From NCBI GenBank assembly GCA_028274465.1, contig CM051458.1:102998855-103062854 (forward strand): a stretch of 64,000 nt of DNA, given 5' to 3'. Origin of the DNA: Plantago ovata (taxonomy: Eukaryota > Streptophyta > Magnoliopsida > Lamiales > Plantaginaceae). A program made the position numbers and the translations under genes. Within the stretch, counting starts at the first letter, position 1; every line of letters begins with the position of its first letter. The notes under the pieces are model-generated. The model was not told where the DNA came from. It saw only the letters and a list, made by a program, of their open reading frames with translations, and did no database searches. Below, piece by piece: positions 22,380 through 33,090 of the stretch.

Positions 22380-23460
22380 GACTCCGCTGAGGTTGCGGCG
22401 AGGAGAAAACGAAAAAGATCTAGGGTTAAGGGGTTTGAGATGTGGCACACACAGGGCTATTTATATTTTCTCATAACATGTTTGGGCACAATGGGGAAGG
22501 TCCACAAGCCCAATGGACGTAAAGGTTTGAGAAAGAGCCGTGCGATCCACTTTGAGTCATTAACATAGTAGATGGAGCAAGTTGCACCACCAACCCGCAG
22601 TGGGCTTTACCATATCGACTTTGAAGTTTGAACACAGTTTAAATGATCAATCTATCTGCTAGCTGGGAAAGAAGAGAAAATGACGTGCAGACTAAGAATA
22701 TTCTGGAGGAAATGAATATCGTCTATATTTTCTATCAAAGAAACACCTCTGACCATCAGAACAATATTATTCCTACTCTTCTCAGGCTTTTTTCTATTCA
22801 AACAACAATATCAAAATGCATTATATTGCAAAAATTCCAACTTGAATTGCATATCTTACGTTTTGAGATTTTCTTTCACAGAAATGATAGGCCATAGGAT
22901 GAAAAGCTAAAAGATGTTTTCCTTTCTCCTTGTCAATCCACCATTCCACCTACTTATGCAGCGGAGATTCTTTAAATATGGATTATTCACTCTGCATATG
23001 TTATAAGTTCAGAAAGTATATTTCTTCTCAAATACCAAAAAAGGAAGGAAAAAGAACTCATTTATCAACTGATTCTACAAGCATGTACTTCAGGCATTAA
23101 AAAATGTAACATGCTCTATGCTCACTAAGGAAACAGAAACTTTAAGGCAGGAGCTTTTCTCTGATTACTGGGCTAAACCCTACAACACTTTAAGACAGCG
23201 TGCATTTCTCTCTAAATGCCCATGGCAAAAAGATTAGCACTACATTGTATATAGCTAACATAACTGGGGTTAAGTAGGGCGTAAGACTGATATGATATAC
23301 AATTAAGGTATAGTTATGTACTCATGGGTTCATTATTAGATGATGATTATACGATTCATTTGCGGTGCGACACGCACATGGACATTCAAATGCATATCCT
23401 AACCTACTGACTAGTTCGACTAGCAAAAATTAATTCAACAATGTTTCTAGATTTCCCTTA
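22380..23460. other. Spacer between the two inverted RDM1 exon copies
   Basis: It is about 1.1 kb long and bounded by the inverted 5'-leader copies. Near its ends lie the 5' leader segments; the middle is AT-rich and shows no gene. Confidence 0.45.
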
Positions 23461-23464
23461 GGCC

Positions 23465-23930
23465 TTAACCCTAGATCTTTTTCATTTCACCCCGCTGCAA
23501 CCTCAGCGGAGTCGTCAATCACCACATCCAATGTTACATTCACCTAGCTATCATGAATAACATACCATGGCTATGTATACCACCACCAAGTGATCCGGCC
23601 ATGGATATCCGGAATCAAGAAGCCGGGCCACCTGTACCACCATCTATACCGCAAGGTAATTCCAACCCCCTTCGTTCACGACATTATCTATACCAATACC
23701 ACCACCAAGTTATACCGGCATGGATATCTTCAAACAAACAATCCAGGCCATCATTACCGCCTTCTATACCACAAGCTAATTCCAACCCCCCTTCCTTCAC
23801 GGGATTATCTATACCTATACCACCACCAAGTTATACCGGCATGGATATCTTCAAACACCAATCCAGGCCATCGGTACCGCCTTATATACCACAAGGTAAT
23901 TTCAACCCCCTTTAGTTCATAACATTATTG
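23465..23930 (+). pseudogene. Inverted partial copy of the RDM1 leader and first exon
   Basis: On the plus strand the sequence from CCTAGATCTTTTTC through GCAACCTCAGCGGAGTCGTC to ATGAATAACATACCATGG is a diverged copy of the RDM1 leader and first exon, in opposite orientation. The frame 23553-23915 (120 codons, MNNIPWLCIPPPSDPAMDIR) is open through all three tandem units, unlike the RDM1 side. Two units keep the CAAGGTAATT donor; the middle one has CAAGCTAATT and has lost it. No RDM1 exon 2 or 3 follows, so it cannot make RDM1. It could make a short transcript complementary to the RDM1 5' region. Confidence 0.8.
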
Positions 23931-23943
23931 ATAACACAAACAA

Positions 23944-24620
23944 ATATGGTAGAATTCCAAAATTGTAAGGTATGCAAATGCTAATTTAGGAATTTAGCAG
24001 TAAAATCTGTCCAGTTGAAGAAAGTAAAATGACGTATAGCAAAATAAAGCAGAGTAAGGTGGATACATGACTCTGATTACCATCTTAGATTTAGAAATGT
24101 GCAACTGAAATTCACTCCAGTAACCCTTCCAATAGCTTCCCCAAAATAACAAAGCTGAAGGATCGAATTTGAAACAGCATGGAAGGATTCCAAAATTGTA
24201 AGGTATGCAATTGCTAATTTAGGAATTTCGCAAGTTGTCCAGGTAAATACAGATGAAGGTGGACGGATGGATACCTGACTCTGGTGGCTGGACGGTAGTT
24301 TAGACTGCAGGGGTATGTGTAGACTATAGAGTGTGGCGGATTCCAAAATAACAAATCTGAAGGAATCGAGATTGAAACAACATGCATATATCGTAGAATT
24401 CCAAAATTGTAAGGTATGCAAATTCTAATTTAGGAATGTTTCAATTTAGCTAGGAATGTTTCAGTAAAATCTGTCCAGATGAAGAATGTAAAATGACGTA
24501 TACAAAAATGAAGCAGAGAAAGGTGGATGGATGGATACCTGACTCTGGTGGCTGGCCGGTAAGTGACGCCGGCCGGACGGTAATTTAGACTGCATGTATG
24601 TATAGAGTGTGGCAGATTGG
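23944..24620. repeat. Three diverged tandem repeats of about 210-240 bp
   Basis: The motif ATTCCAAAATTGTAAGGTAT followed by GCAA and CTAATTTAGGAAT begins units at about 23949, 24187 and 24397. Units share downstream segments (AAAATCTGTCCAG; GGTGGATNNATACCTGACTC; GACGGTAATTTAGACTGCA). The last unit carries a GC-rich stem GGCCGGTAAGTGACGCCGGCC. Function is unknown. Confidence 0.75.
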
Positions 24621-24699
24621 CGAACTCTCTGTCTCCCTTGAAAATGGGCGACGAAGCTTCTCCGCCAGAACTCCATCCATCCTTTGCACCAATAAATAG

Positions 24700-25932
24700 C
24701 CTTACAGAAGAACCCTAAAAGCTGCTAAAATAGGGAAGACAGACGCTCATGATCTCATATTCAAATGATAATAGAGCGACCAAGATAATTCGCGACTTGG
24801 AAGACGTTCAGTTCAGTCCCAAGTTATAACAAGACGGCCCCAAATCAAACCAGCCCTATTCTAACCAAACGTCAAGACGACATCGTTTAGGCTCTGTTTT
24901 GAACATCTGATTTATTAGGCCTGTTTTTAAACAATTTGCTACTTTTCTCCACTGCAATTACACCCATTTGGACATGCTACAAGGCGGTGGTGTTACTAGC
25001 GGCCACGGGAAGAAATTAAAGTTTGGATCCAAAAAAAAACTAGAAGAGTTTTATTTTGTTTTTATAGATCTATACTAACGTAAACTTATCACTATCAGTG
25101 TATTTTACATTGTTACTTACTCCTGTCCATTTCAATGAATTGTCTATGTATAATTTTTATGATATTCAATAAATGAATAGACAGAAAAGGAAAACGTAAT
25201 AAATTAGCGGGAGGCCGTATTAATTTTTTCTTAATTTAACATACATTATATGATTCTTATAATCTTACTTCATATTTTCATCAGAGTACGCCAGAGAAAA
25301 CTTCAGCTAACATTTAAGCCAACTGTTTAAACATATAGGCCTTACAACAACTAAAACGAAAACATGGAAGAAGAATAGAAAAGAAGATACAGAAATGACT
25401 TGTTTAATTAGAGTCTCCAGAAGCAGCAGGTAGAATCAAATGCGACCCCGAGCAGAGAAGCATCCTTAAGTTAGTTTCCCTTCACCTAATCTGCATAATC
25501 AGCATTTTTCTTTGCACTGGCGAAATTCAATATATCCATGCTAACACGATATATAATTCAATATATAACAAATGCTGCCTGCGCTGCATAGAACCAAGTG
25601 AGAACATGCCTGTTCCTCCTCAAACCTGTTCCTAGCTAGATCATGAATAATAGATCACCATGTGAAGTACTAGCTCCATTCATAGTACTAGAAAACGAGA
25701 TTATTACATACCGATACATATTCTAACACTTGTTACCAGACAAACAGGTTCTCTCAATCATAACAGAAATTCAAATCATAAGACCTGCCGCAGAATGTTA
25801 CAAGTTGGATATATTGTGGACTCACAATCTTCGAATTCACCTATGGAGCTAGATGCAAGACTGGGTGAACCAAATTGTGCAGTCGAGGCAGTCACATTCG
25901 AGCATCTAACCTTCACGGAGGACGAAGTCAAC
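24700..25932. other. Intergenic stretch
   Basis: Mostly AT-rich DNA. No gene, RNA gene or bounded mobile element recognised. Confidence 0.4.
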
Positions 25933-26959
25933 TCAGCAAAGAAGATCAATACACCGAACCCAATCTTGGAATTTACATGGCATAACACGGCTACTATGCC
26001 CTATAACCGGAGTAAGTTCCTGGAAAGTCTTCGAAACAAGATTATATCGCTTTATCATCTTCCCCCTATAATCAAAAACCAAGAAATCTTCATCTTCTTG
26101 CTTACCCCTAATCACACACAACACGGACACATCACTATAGATCATCCTACGATGAGAACCATCACTGACGTAATGCAAATGATCACATGACGCCCCAAAG
26201 TATCGATAAGAACAGGAGTGAATAACTGGCATAGGCATTTTGTGAAGGACCTCGTCATCAACTTTGAAATACAAAGCTGTGCCAGTCATGGTCTTTTTAT
26301 TGATCCAATGGATGGCTCCGTCCCAATACACTCCATTGGCAAAATCCAAGTGTTCTCCATGGACAAAATCCAAGTTTTCGGACTCTAACTCCATTGATGT
26401 TCTCCAAGAACGAGTTTCGGACGAGTAGATCTTAATCTGACATTTACGCCTCCACCCTCCAAGAAAGTAAACAATTTTATAATGTGGGGATTTGGATGGA
26501 TCAAAAGCCAAGTTCATAGCGTCAGGTTCATAACCAAGTGAACGACAAGTAACTGTGAATAATTCCCTCGTAGTAGGATTGTAAACTCTGGTCATACTTT
26601 CATAGCCAGTGGAGATGGTACTGAGCCATAGCCCATTGCAAGAACTCGTAAATTTAGGTCCGGGTCCTGTAAAATGTGATGCGTTCGATTTCTTTGTACA
26701 AAACGAAATGTAACTAGTATTTCCAGGATTGAATTGATAACGGATGCCAATTGCTGGATTGGGATTAGCAGCATAGCGAAGACGAAGACGGCGAAAATCA
26801 GGGTTTTTTATGAGAGAACGCCAGTGTTTGGACACCAATTTGAAGCGATTTAGTGATCGGATCGGAAGGCATACAAGAATTTCAATCAGCAGGTCATCAG
26901 TTGATGCAACTGTTTGAGCTGATTCTGATGAACCCTTGCGAACGAATTTTGGTTCTCAT
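25933..26959 (-). pseudogene. F-box (FBA-type) gene copy 2, start codon out of frame
   Basis: One long open frame runs from the F-box (DDLLIEILVCLPIRSLNRFK, LVSKHWRSLIKNPDFRR) through the F-box-associated interaction domain (VYNPTTRELFTVTC, MNLAFDPSKSPHYKIVYFLG, TGTALYFKVDDEVLHKMPMP, VLCVIRGKQEDEDFLVFD) to the stop at 25933, about 335 codons. The only N-terminal ATG at the position used by copies 1 and 3 (about 26959, MRTK) is two bases out of frame, and the correct frame meets TGA there. So the body is intact but no start precedes the F-box. Either this is a young pseudogene, or a sequencing indel hides an active gene. F-box proteins of this type select substrates for SCF ubiquitin ligases; the target is unknown. 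Confidence 0.82.
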
Positions 26960-28109
26960 GATGATCGTATAACTGGACTGACTAAATATTGGAGTTTTGC
27001 TAATAATTAGTACTAATGTGATTGTTTATATATTCGTTAGTAGAAATTGAGGATTATTGATGATAGGATTCCGTTTCTTATTGCTTAGAGGTCTATTTTG
27101 TCTTAGAATTCTTAAACGCGCAACTCTTACTAATTAGTTGTTGCGAGTTACATGATCGAACAGAAAGGGATAGTGTCCTAATGAAAACAAGAAGATAACC
27201 CAAAACGGAGTTCCCGAACTGAGATATCAATCACCCAGAAAATTTTCCAGTGAAGATGTCAATCTAGGGGGTGGGTATGAAGTTACAAAGCAATAAAAGC
27301 ATAATCGAGGGCAAACATTAACGAATCAAAAAACTAATTGTATTATGATGAATACCCGAGTTCATCATCTTCTATATTTGTTACTTATTATATTATTTAG
27401 TTAATTAATTGAGTCTTGGCCATTAAGTTAGGGTTTATGGATTGTTTTCTAGAACACTCCATTAGTTGGGCTTAGCTCATAGTTAGTAATAAGGTATGTT
27501 AGTCTTTTATTAGGTAGCAAGTCAGTTTTCTACTATTTAATCATTGTAACTCTTTCAGTTTTATTATGGTGGAATGGAATATTAGTAGTTAAAGAGTTCC
27601 GGTGGAACCGGCCTTCTTGTGGGCTCTAGTGCATCTTCTTGTGGATGTCGTATGGATCTGACGTATAGGATCGTGGCTCTCGAGGTGTTCTTGTGCATCG
27701 CGTTAGCATCTAGGAGGTGGTAGTTGTTCTCGTGCAACGATTATCTTCGTCCACGCCAGGTTATTATATTCTTTAGTAGTAGGCCTTAGTGGTTATTTGT
27801 ACTTTATTGTATGATTGTCTGTCTACCGTCAGTGAATATGGGTAGGGTTTTGGGTGCCATTGGTCTTTTAGCTATCTTCATAGTATCATGCTTCTTGGGA
27901 TCCATCAAATTACTTGTTGGCAAATGGCAATCACTTCAGTTGAATAGAAGGAAGATGTTTAGAGAAGTAATTTTGCCTACAAACACTGTGTATAATTTTA
28001 TTTCCTCCTAAACCACCTTATTTCTCCACGCCTAAACCAATCTTATGACTCCACCAAAAAGGAAGAAACAAACCAGGAACGTTGCGGGCCATTTGAACTT
28101 GGCGGCATT
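26960..28109. other. Intergenic stretch, possible retroelement relic
   Basis: The segment at about 27590-27780 contains less AT-rich sequence (GTTCCGGTGGAACCGGCC, CGTGGCTCTCGAGGTGTTC) unlike its surroundings, and may be a fragment of a long terminal repeat. I cannot define its borders. There is no supported coding gene. Confidence 0.35.
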
Positions 28110-28117
28110 GTGGCAAC

Positions 28118-28281
28118 TAGGGATGGCAATTGTCCGGGCCGGGCCGCCAGAGGCCCGGTCCTGGCCCGACACACTTGGCCCTGGCCCATGGGCCTATATA
28201 ACAGGCCCAAGCCCAGCCTAATAGGCTGATCGGGCGGGCCTGGGTCGGGCTCGAGCTGCCCAGCCCAAATTGCCATCCCTA
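28118..28281. mobile_element. hAT-type MITE
   Basis: It starts TAGGGATGGCAAT and ends ATTGCCATCCCTA (perfect 13-bp inverted repeats), flanked by a perfect 8-bp target duplication GTGGCAAC (28110-28117 and 28282-28289). An 8-bp duplication and these ends are typical of hAT elements. The 164-bp interior is strikingly rich in GGCCC/GGGCC palindromes. It is non-coding. Confidence 0.93.
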
Positions 28282-28289
28282 GTGGCAAC

Positions 28290-28943
28290 GTTCCCATTGT
28301 AGCGTCGGTGGCGTTGGAACATTTCATATTGAAGTGTCGATTGTGCGTTGGCCTGAATATTGAAGTTTTACGATTTTGTAATTTGAGAACTGGGATTTGG
28401 AAGAAAATCGAGATAAGTTCTAACTTCTAAGATGAGACACAAGTGAGATACGTTTTGTGTTGCCATGAATATCTACAAGTCGAGGAGGTTTATTATTCCA
28501 ATCAAGAATAAACTGGTACATGGAAAAGACAGAAAATAAAGCTAAAACACATAATACTATTCATAGAACCGACGTATGGTTGAAGGGAAAGGACGAGATC
28601 GGTTTGATAGGTAGAAAGAACCGGAAGTTACTTAAGCGGACCGAATAACCACAAAACCAGCTCTTATAAATGGAAACTTTTTGAACGAATAAGTTCATTT
28701 TTGAGCTTTAATTTAATGAGCCTACGCCCTAGCGGTGCTAATGAGTAAACACTAGTGGCATAGCTCTAAAACCTGCCAAGCCGAGCACAAAACTCGCTTA
28801 GCATGAGCGGTTCACGAGACGAGCATACCTAAAATTGTAACGATCAAGTTCGGTTCGAATCTTTTAACACCACTATTTACAAAAACAGTCAGTGAAGTGA
28901 ACTTTCATCTTCCTGCAACAGTGCAAGCAGGTAACAAACATCA
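28290..28943. other. 5' flank of the MSP-ankyrin gene
   Basis: No gene is seen. The first coding exon starts at 28944. Confidence 0.4.
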
Positions 28944-31404
28944 ATGGAGAAACAGAAGCTAGTCCAAGTATCAGAGCACTCAATCCTCATAAACTTCACC
29001 CTCAACACAAAATGCCGCACCACAATCCAATTGAAATCTCTCTCCTCCACCTCACCAGTCACCTTCAAGCTCCAAACCTCCTCTCCCCACAAATTCCTCG
29101 TAAACCCCCCTTCCGGCACTCTCCCGCCTCTCGCCACGGCAACCTTCCAGATCATCCTCAAACCCCAATTCCAACTCCCTTCCTCCTTCCCCCGCTCTCC
29201 TTCCGACAAATTCCTCCTCAAAGCCACCACGGCGAGCCACGCCCATGACGTCAAGCTCAAGGTCTACTTCGTCGGCCCGTTCCTGCTCTCGCACGCTCTG
29301 GCGACGAATAACATTGAGGCGGTTAGAGGAATTGTGAAACGGCAGCGTTTCCTGATGGATCAATTGCCCCCTGATGTTATGGGGCTGTTAGGGTTTAGGG
29401 TTAGGGATGGGAGGACGACGGCGCTGTGGAGGGCGGTAGAGAGTGGGGATCGGAGGATGGTGGAAGTGTTGATGGAGGAAGGTGCGGATCCGACTGTTGT
29501 TGGTGATGGGGAGAGTTGCAGGACTATTGTTGATGTTGCTAGAGATAATGGCCATGTGAGTAGTCTCTGCTTGTTTCTTAAGCTTTTTTACATTACATTA
29601 TCAATTTTAAACTGTTTTTAGGCCTTTATTTGACATACTTATCCATAATATTTGCGGAATTTATCATTATAGAGTGTTGTATGTCCAGGTTGTGACTAGA
29701 GAATTGCTGCACATGATTTAGTGTCCTCTCTCTGAATAGCCGAAAAACGTTTAGTGTCATGTTGTTTGATGTGCCTTGCTAAATTCAAATTGTCGATTAA
29801 CGTTTAGTTACAGCAGCGTAGTATACTAGTTATTCAGCTTTAGTCTTGGCTATATGCGTTTTTGCCTTATTGGTTGGGAATAATTTCATAATAGGTGTAT
29901 TCACGTAACTTATCATTAGTAGAGTGTTGTAAATCCAGGCACTGAATAGATAATTGCTGCACTTAGTTTAGTGTTAACTCTTTAAATAGGCAAAAAAATG
30001 CTTTTGTTTCATGTTGTTTGATGCCTTCAGACTTCGGAGCTATGAACTTATGAACTTAAGATACCTCTTTCTTCATTCTTTCTTGTATGGAGTTTTTCAC
30101 GGACTTGCATTCTCACTGAAGTTCGGAGTCTGTAATGTGAAAGGGAGGATTTTGTATTCCTAAACTTGTATTAGGATGTTCAGCAGTGTTCCATGAAACC
30201 GTTCTTTCAGCCAGCACCACCAGTGTTATCGATAGCCGCGCGATCGCGGGGTCTGGGGACTAGCCCGCTACAGGATACCCTGTAGAGGACTCCTGTAGTG
30301 TCGCGGATGCTATAGTCCGCAACACCCGCTATAGCGTAAAATTGAGTCCAAGTACTCCACCTGCTGCAGCACTATGTTGCCAAACTGCAGACACATCTGC
30401 CTGTAAAATTGAGTCCAAGTACTCCACCTGGTGACTTATTCAATATGTGAGTGCAGAATCCTTCGTGATATCTCATGCTTTTCTGAAGCACCTGTTTCAT
30501 TATGAATCTTTGCAGCAGTATCTTTAGTGAGCAAATCATTGCATATCTTTTTAGGTGAAAACTGCACCACAACATCTGATCACAATGAATCTTAACATGT
30601 CAAATAGCTTGCATCCCTGCATTATTTATTTTCGTAAAGGTAAGCTTTGACAAGTTTTAACAGAAACTCTAGGATTAAAGTCTCTTGAAAATCTACTTCA
30701 CTTCACCTGTGTATGATTGAAGTCTGAAGGCTTGCATGCTAAATGTGACCTGTATATCTAGTAATGTAGTTGGCCAATATCTGTGTTGACTTGAATCTGT
30801 AAAAGAATTTATGATTTGGTGATTCTGTGAGTGAAGTAGAATTGGGAATGTTTTTATACCTGAAATAAGCTTGATAGGGGGTCCAGGCCTGATCAAACAA
30901 TTAGGTAACTGTTAAGTGTGATGCCTGTATCCATTGAGTTGGTCTCTCCCGTCAGCTATACTCCATTTCTCACTCGTTCATATCGTTAATGAACAGATGG
31001 AAATTGTCAAACTACTTGAACGAGGGGAAGCACTGCTGCATGCTGCTAGACGAGGAGAGCTAGACAATTTGGAATCACTACTAGAAAAAGGAGCTAACAT
31101 GAATTTCTGTGACCAGTATGGATTAACAGCACTCCATGTGGCTGCTATCAAGGGAAACAAAGATGTAGTTATGATGCTCGTTGAGTTTGGTGCTAACATG
31201 GAATGCCTGGATGGTGAGGGCCATACACCATTGCATTTGGCTGTGGAGGGAGGCAGTATTGAAACTGTGGAAGTTCTGATCAATCGAGGAGCTGATATAG
31301 ATGCCAGTAGCAAGAAAGGCGCAACGCCATTGTACATTTCGAGATTAATGGAGTATGAGGACATAACTCAGCTTCTCCTGAGTAAAGGGGCTGTAGGCCT
31401 GTAG
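28944..31404 (+). CDS. MSP-domain ankyrin-repeat protein, VAPYRIN-like
   Basis: Exon 1 (28944-29555) ends CAT before GTGAGT; exon 2 (30997-31404) starts after AACAG, in phase 0, so DNGH joins MEIVKLL within one ankyrin repeat. The product has 339 aa. Residues about 5-115 form a major-sperm-protein (VAP) domain (VQVSEHSILINFTLNTKCRT, FLVNPPSGTLPPLATATFQI). The rest is about seven ankyrin repeats, for example GLTALHVAAIKGNKDVVMML and GHTPLHLAVEGGSIETVEVL. This domain order is that of VAPYRIN and its relatives. VAPYRIN acts in membrane traffic during symbiont entry, but shorter relatives exist in plants without that symbiosis and their role is unknown. Here the ankyrin part is shorter than in true VAPYRIN (about 11 repeats), so I call it only VAPYRIN-like. 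The intron is 1.44 kb and holds repeated and GC-rich inserts. Confidence 0.87.
29556..30996 (+). other. Long intron of the MSP-ankyrin gene with inserted repeats
   Basis: Two diverged direct copies of a segment of about 100 bp (GAGTGTTGTA..CCAGG..AATTGCTGCAC..TGTTTGATG) lie at about 29671-29780 and 29925-30030. At about 30236-30340 a GC-rich insert (CGCGCGATCGCGGGG, GTGTCGCGGATGCTATAG) is followed by TAAAATTGAGTCCAAGTACT occurring at 30338 and again at 30401. No coding frame. Confidence 0.5.
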
Positions 31405-32396
31405 CTGTAGTTTAATTAATGTATGTGTACATATGTATTCTTTGAAATTTGTTGATAATTATAAGAAGGACCTGTTTGTAAAAATAACAGGTTTATGCGA
31501 AATTCAAACTACCCAACAGGCTTGTACCAAAACTTTCCAATATAATATTCTGTGCAGATTCAAGATTTCATAGTTTAGGACTATAAAAGATATTGGCTTT
31601 TTAAGAGAATTTCTATGCAGCAATATAATACAACCACTACTTCATCACTTAGCCACGTACATGGTTTTGGCAGATCTGGTCTCGTTCTAGTTCGATGAAA
31701 ATATCTTAATAATGCTTGTCTCTTTCGATAATGAAGATTATATTAGTCATCACTATAATATATAACATTGCATTGACTAATGCAAATGTAGTGTAGTGGA
31801 TTTGATCTGCTCTGGGGCCTGTTCTAAACTCTCTATTCTCTAGTCTATCTCCTGTTCTATCCATTGGGACTGCAACACGTGAGCAATTAGTAAATTATTC
31901 TCTTTAGTTTAGTTTAGTCCGCTTCACATTTATTTATTTTTAAGACGAAAATAACGTAAAAAATGGACTAGTTGTAATTCCTAATAATAAAGCTGAAAAA
32001 TATTATGTCGAGACCTGGTTAGCGAATAAGACTGCGACGTGCACTATGTATCTGGAAATGTGATACACACCAAGTTCAATATAATTAGTAAACCTTTTAG
32101 CATAATCATGGACCCTGAAAATGGAAAACTTTATAGTAACAATTAAGTGGTTTATATCATAGAGGCTCCCGGAGAAAAATCCCTGAAAATGGAAAATTTT
32201 ATAGTAACATTTAATTGGTTTATTTCATAACCAAATATCTTCCATAACTATTTTTTCACATATACTGTACTATTTAATTAATTGGTAATTAATTACTACT
32301 TAACTAATTATGTATTTTGCACCAAAACTAACAAAATAAATAAAATATACAGTGCATCCTTTTCAGTGAGTTCTTTACGTTTATATTATTATATTA
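31405..32396. other. Intergenic stretch
   Basis: The MSP-ankyrin 3' untranslated region and AT-rich spacer. A 30-bp segment (CCCTGAAAATGGAAAACTTT and following bases) is repeated at about 32112 and 32182. Confidence 0.4.
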
Positions 32397-32668
32397 TTCC
32401 CTCCGTCCAGATGATAAGTCTACATTTGCTTTTTGCACGGCTTTTAATGAATAATTTTTTTTGGTAGTGTTATATTCATATTGTATGTAAATGTGGGGTA
32501 GTTTATTAAAAAAGTGTGAGGTATGAGTGGAGATAAAGAAGTGTAAATGTGGGGTCCATATTTAAAATAATATAGATGTAATGTGGGGTAATTTCAAAAA
32601 TGAAAACGTAAAGAATTGATTGGGACGTCCAAAAAAGGAATACGTAAGAATTGATTGAGACAGATGAG
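32397..32668. mobile_element. Degenerate Stowaway-like MITE
   Basis: The left end TTCCCTCCGTCC and the inner CATTTGCTTTTTGCACG, and on the right the complement of ACTCATCTGTCTCAATCAAT and GGACGTCC, match the Stowaway consensus loosely. TA lies on both sides (32395-32396 and 32669-32670). It is more eroded than the element at 5113. Confidence 0.65.
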
Positions 32669-32670
32669 TA

Positions 32671-33090
32671 TATTTTTATCCATCTGACCTTTAATATGTT
32701 TCGAATAAAAAAAGTTTTTTTTAACGAAATCATATTATATATAGACACTATATTTTCATAATATTATTAATTTAATTAAATATTTATTATGATTTAAAAG
32801 TAAATGGAGGTTAAATTAAAAATCAACAAAATAAAAAAATTAGATTAATATGGAGTACCTTGACTAAAATAAAGCAAAGCTGCAATAATTAATTAATGCC
32901 TACACACTCGCAGTTAGCGAGAAGTAAATAAAATAAAACAAGGCTACAATTAATATGGTGACAGTTAGCTCTGTACTCTGTAGACCAAGTAATGCATTGA
33001 TGAGAAATCCCGCCATCTTCTCCATGTGTTAAAATAAACAACAAACCACCACCTAACCACCATCACACCACTCTCTCAGTCAACTCCACC
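32671..33090 (+). promoter_or_regulatory. 5' flank of the PNGase A gene
   Basis: AT-rich, passing at about 33040 into a C/A-rich leader (ACCACCACCTAACCACCATC) immediately before the ATG. No distinct box can be assigned with confidence. Confidence 0.4.

Noticed and set aside
24461..24676. Minus-strand ORF starting MEFWRRSFVAHF as an exon of a gene upstream of RDM1.
   Set aside because: It runs straight into the tandem repeat and has no recognisable continuation; it might be a leader but there is no support.
27590..27780. Retroelement fragment in the F-box to hAT spacer.
   Set aside because: Composition differs from the flanks but no coding motif or terminus can be defined.
29052..29363. Antisense ORFs opposite the MSP-domain exon.
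   Set aside because: Shadow frames of a C-rich coding exon; the plus-strand frame carries the recognisable domain.
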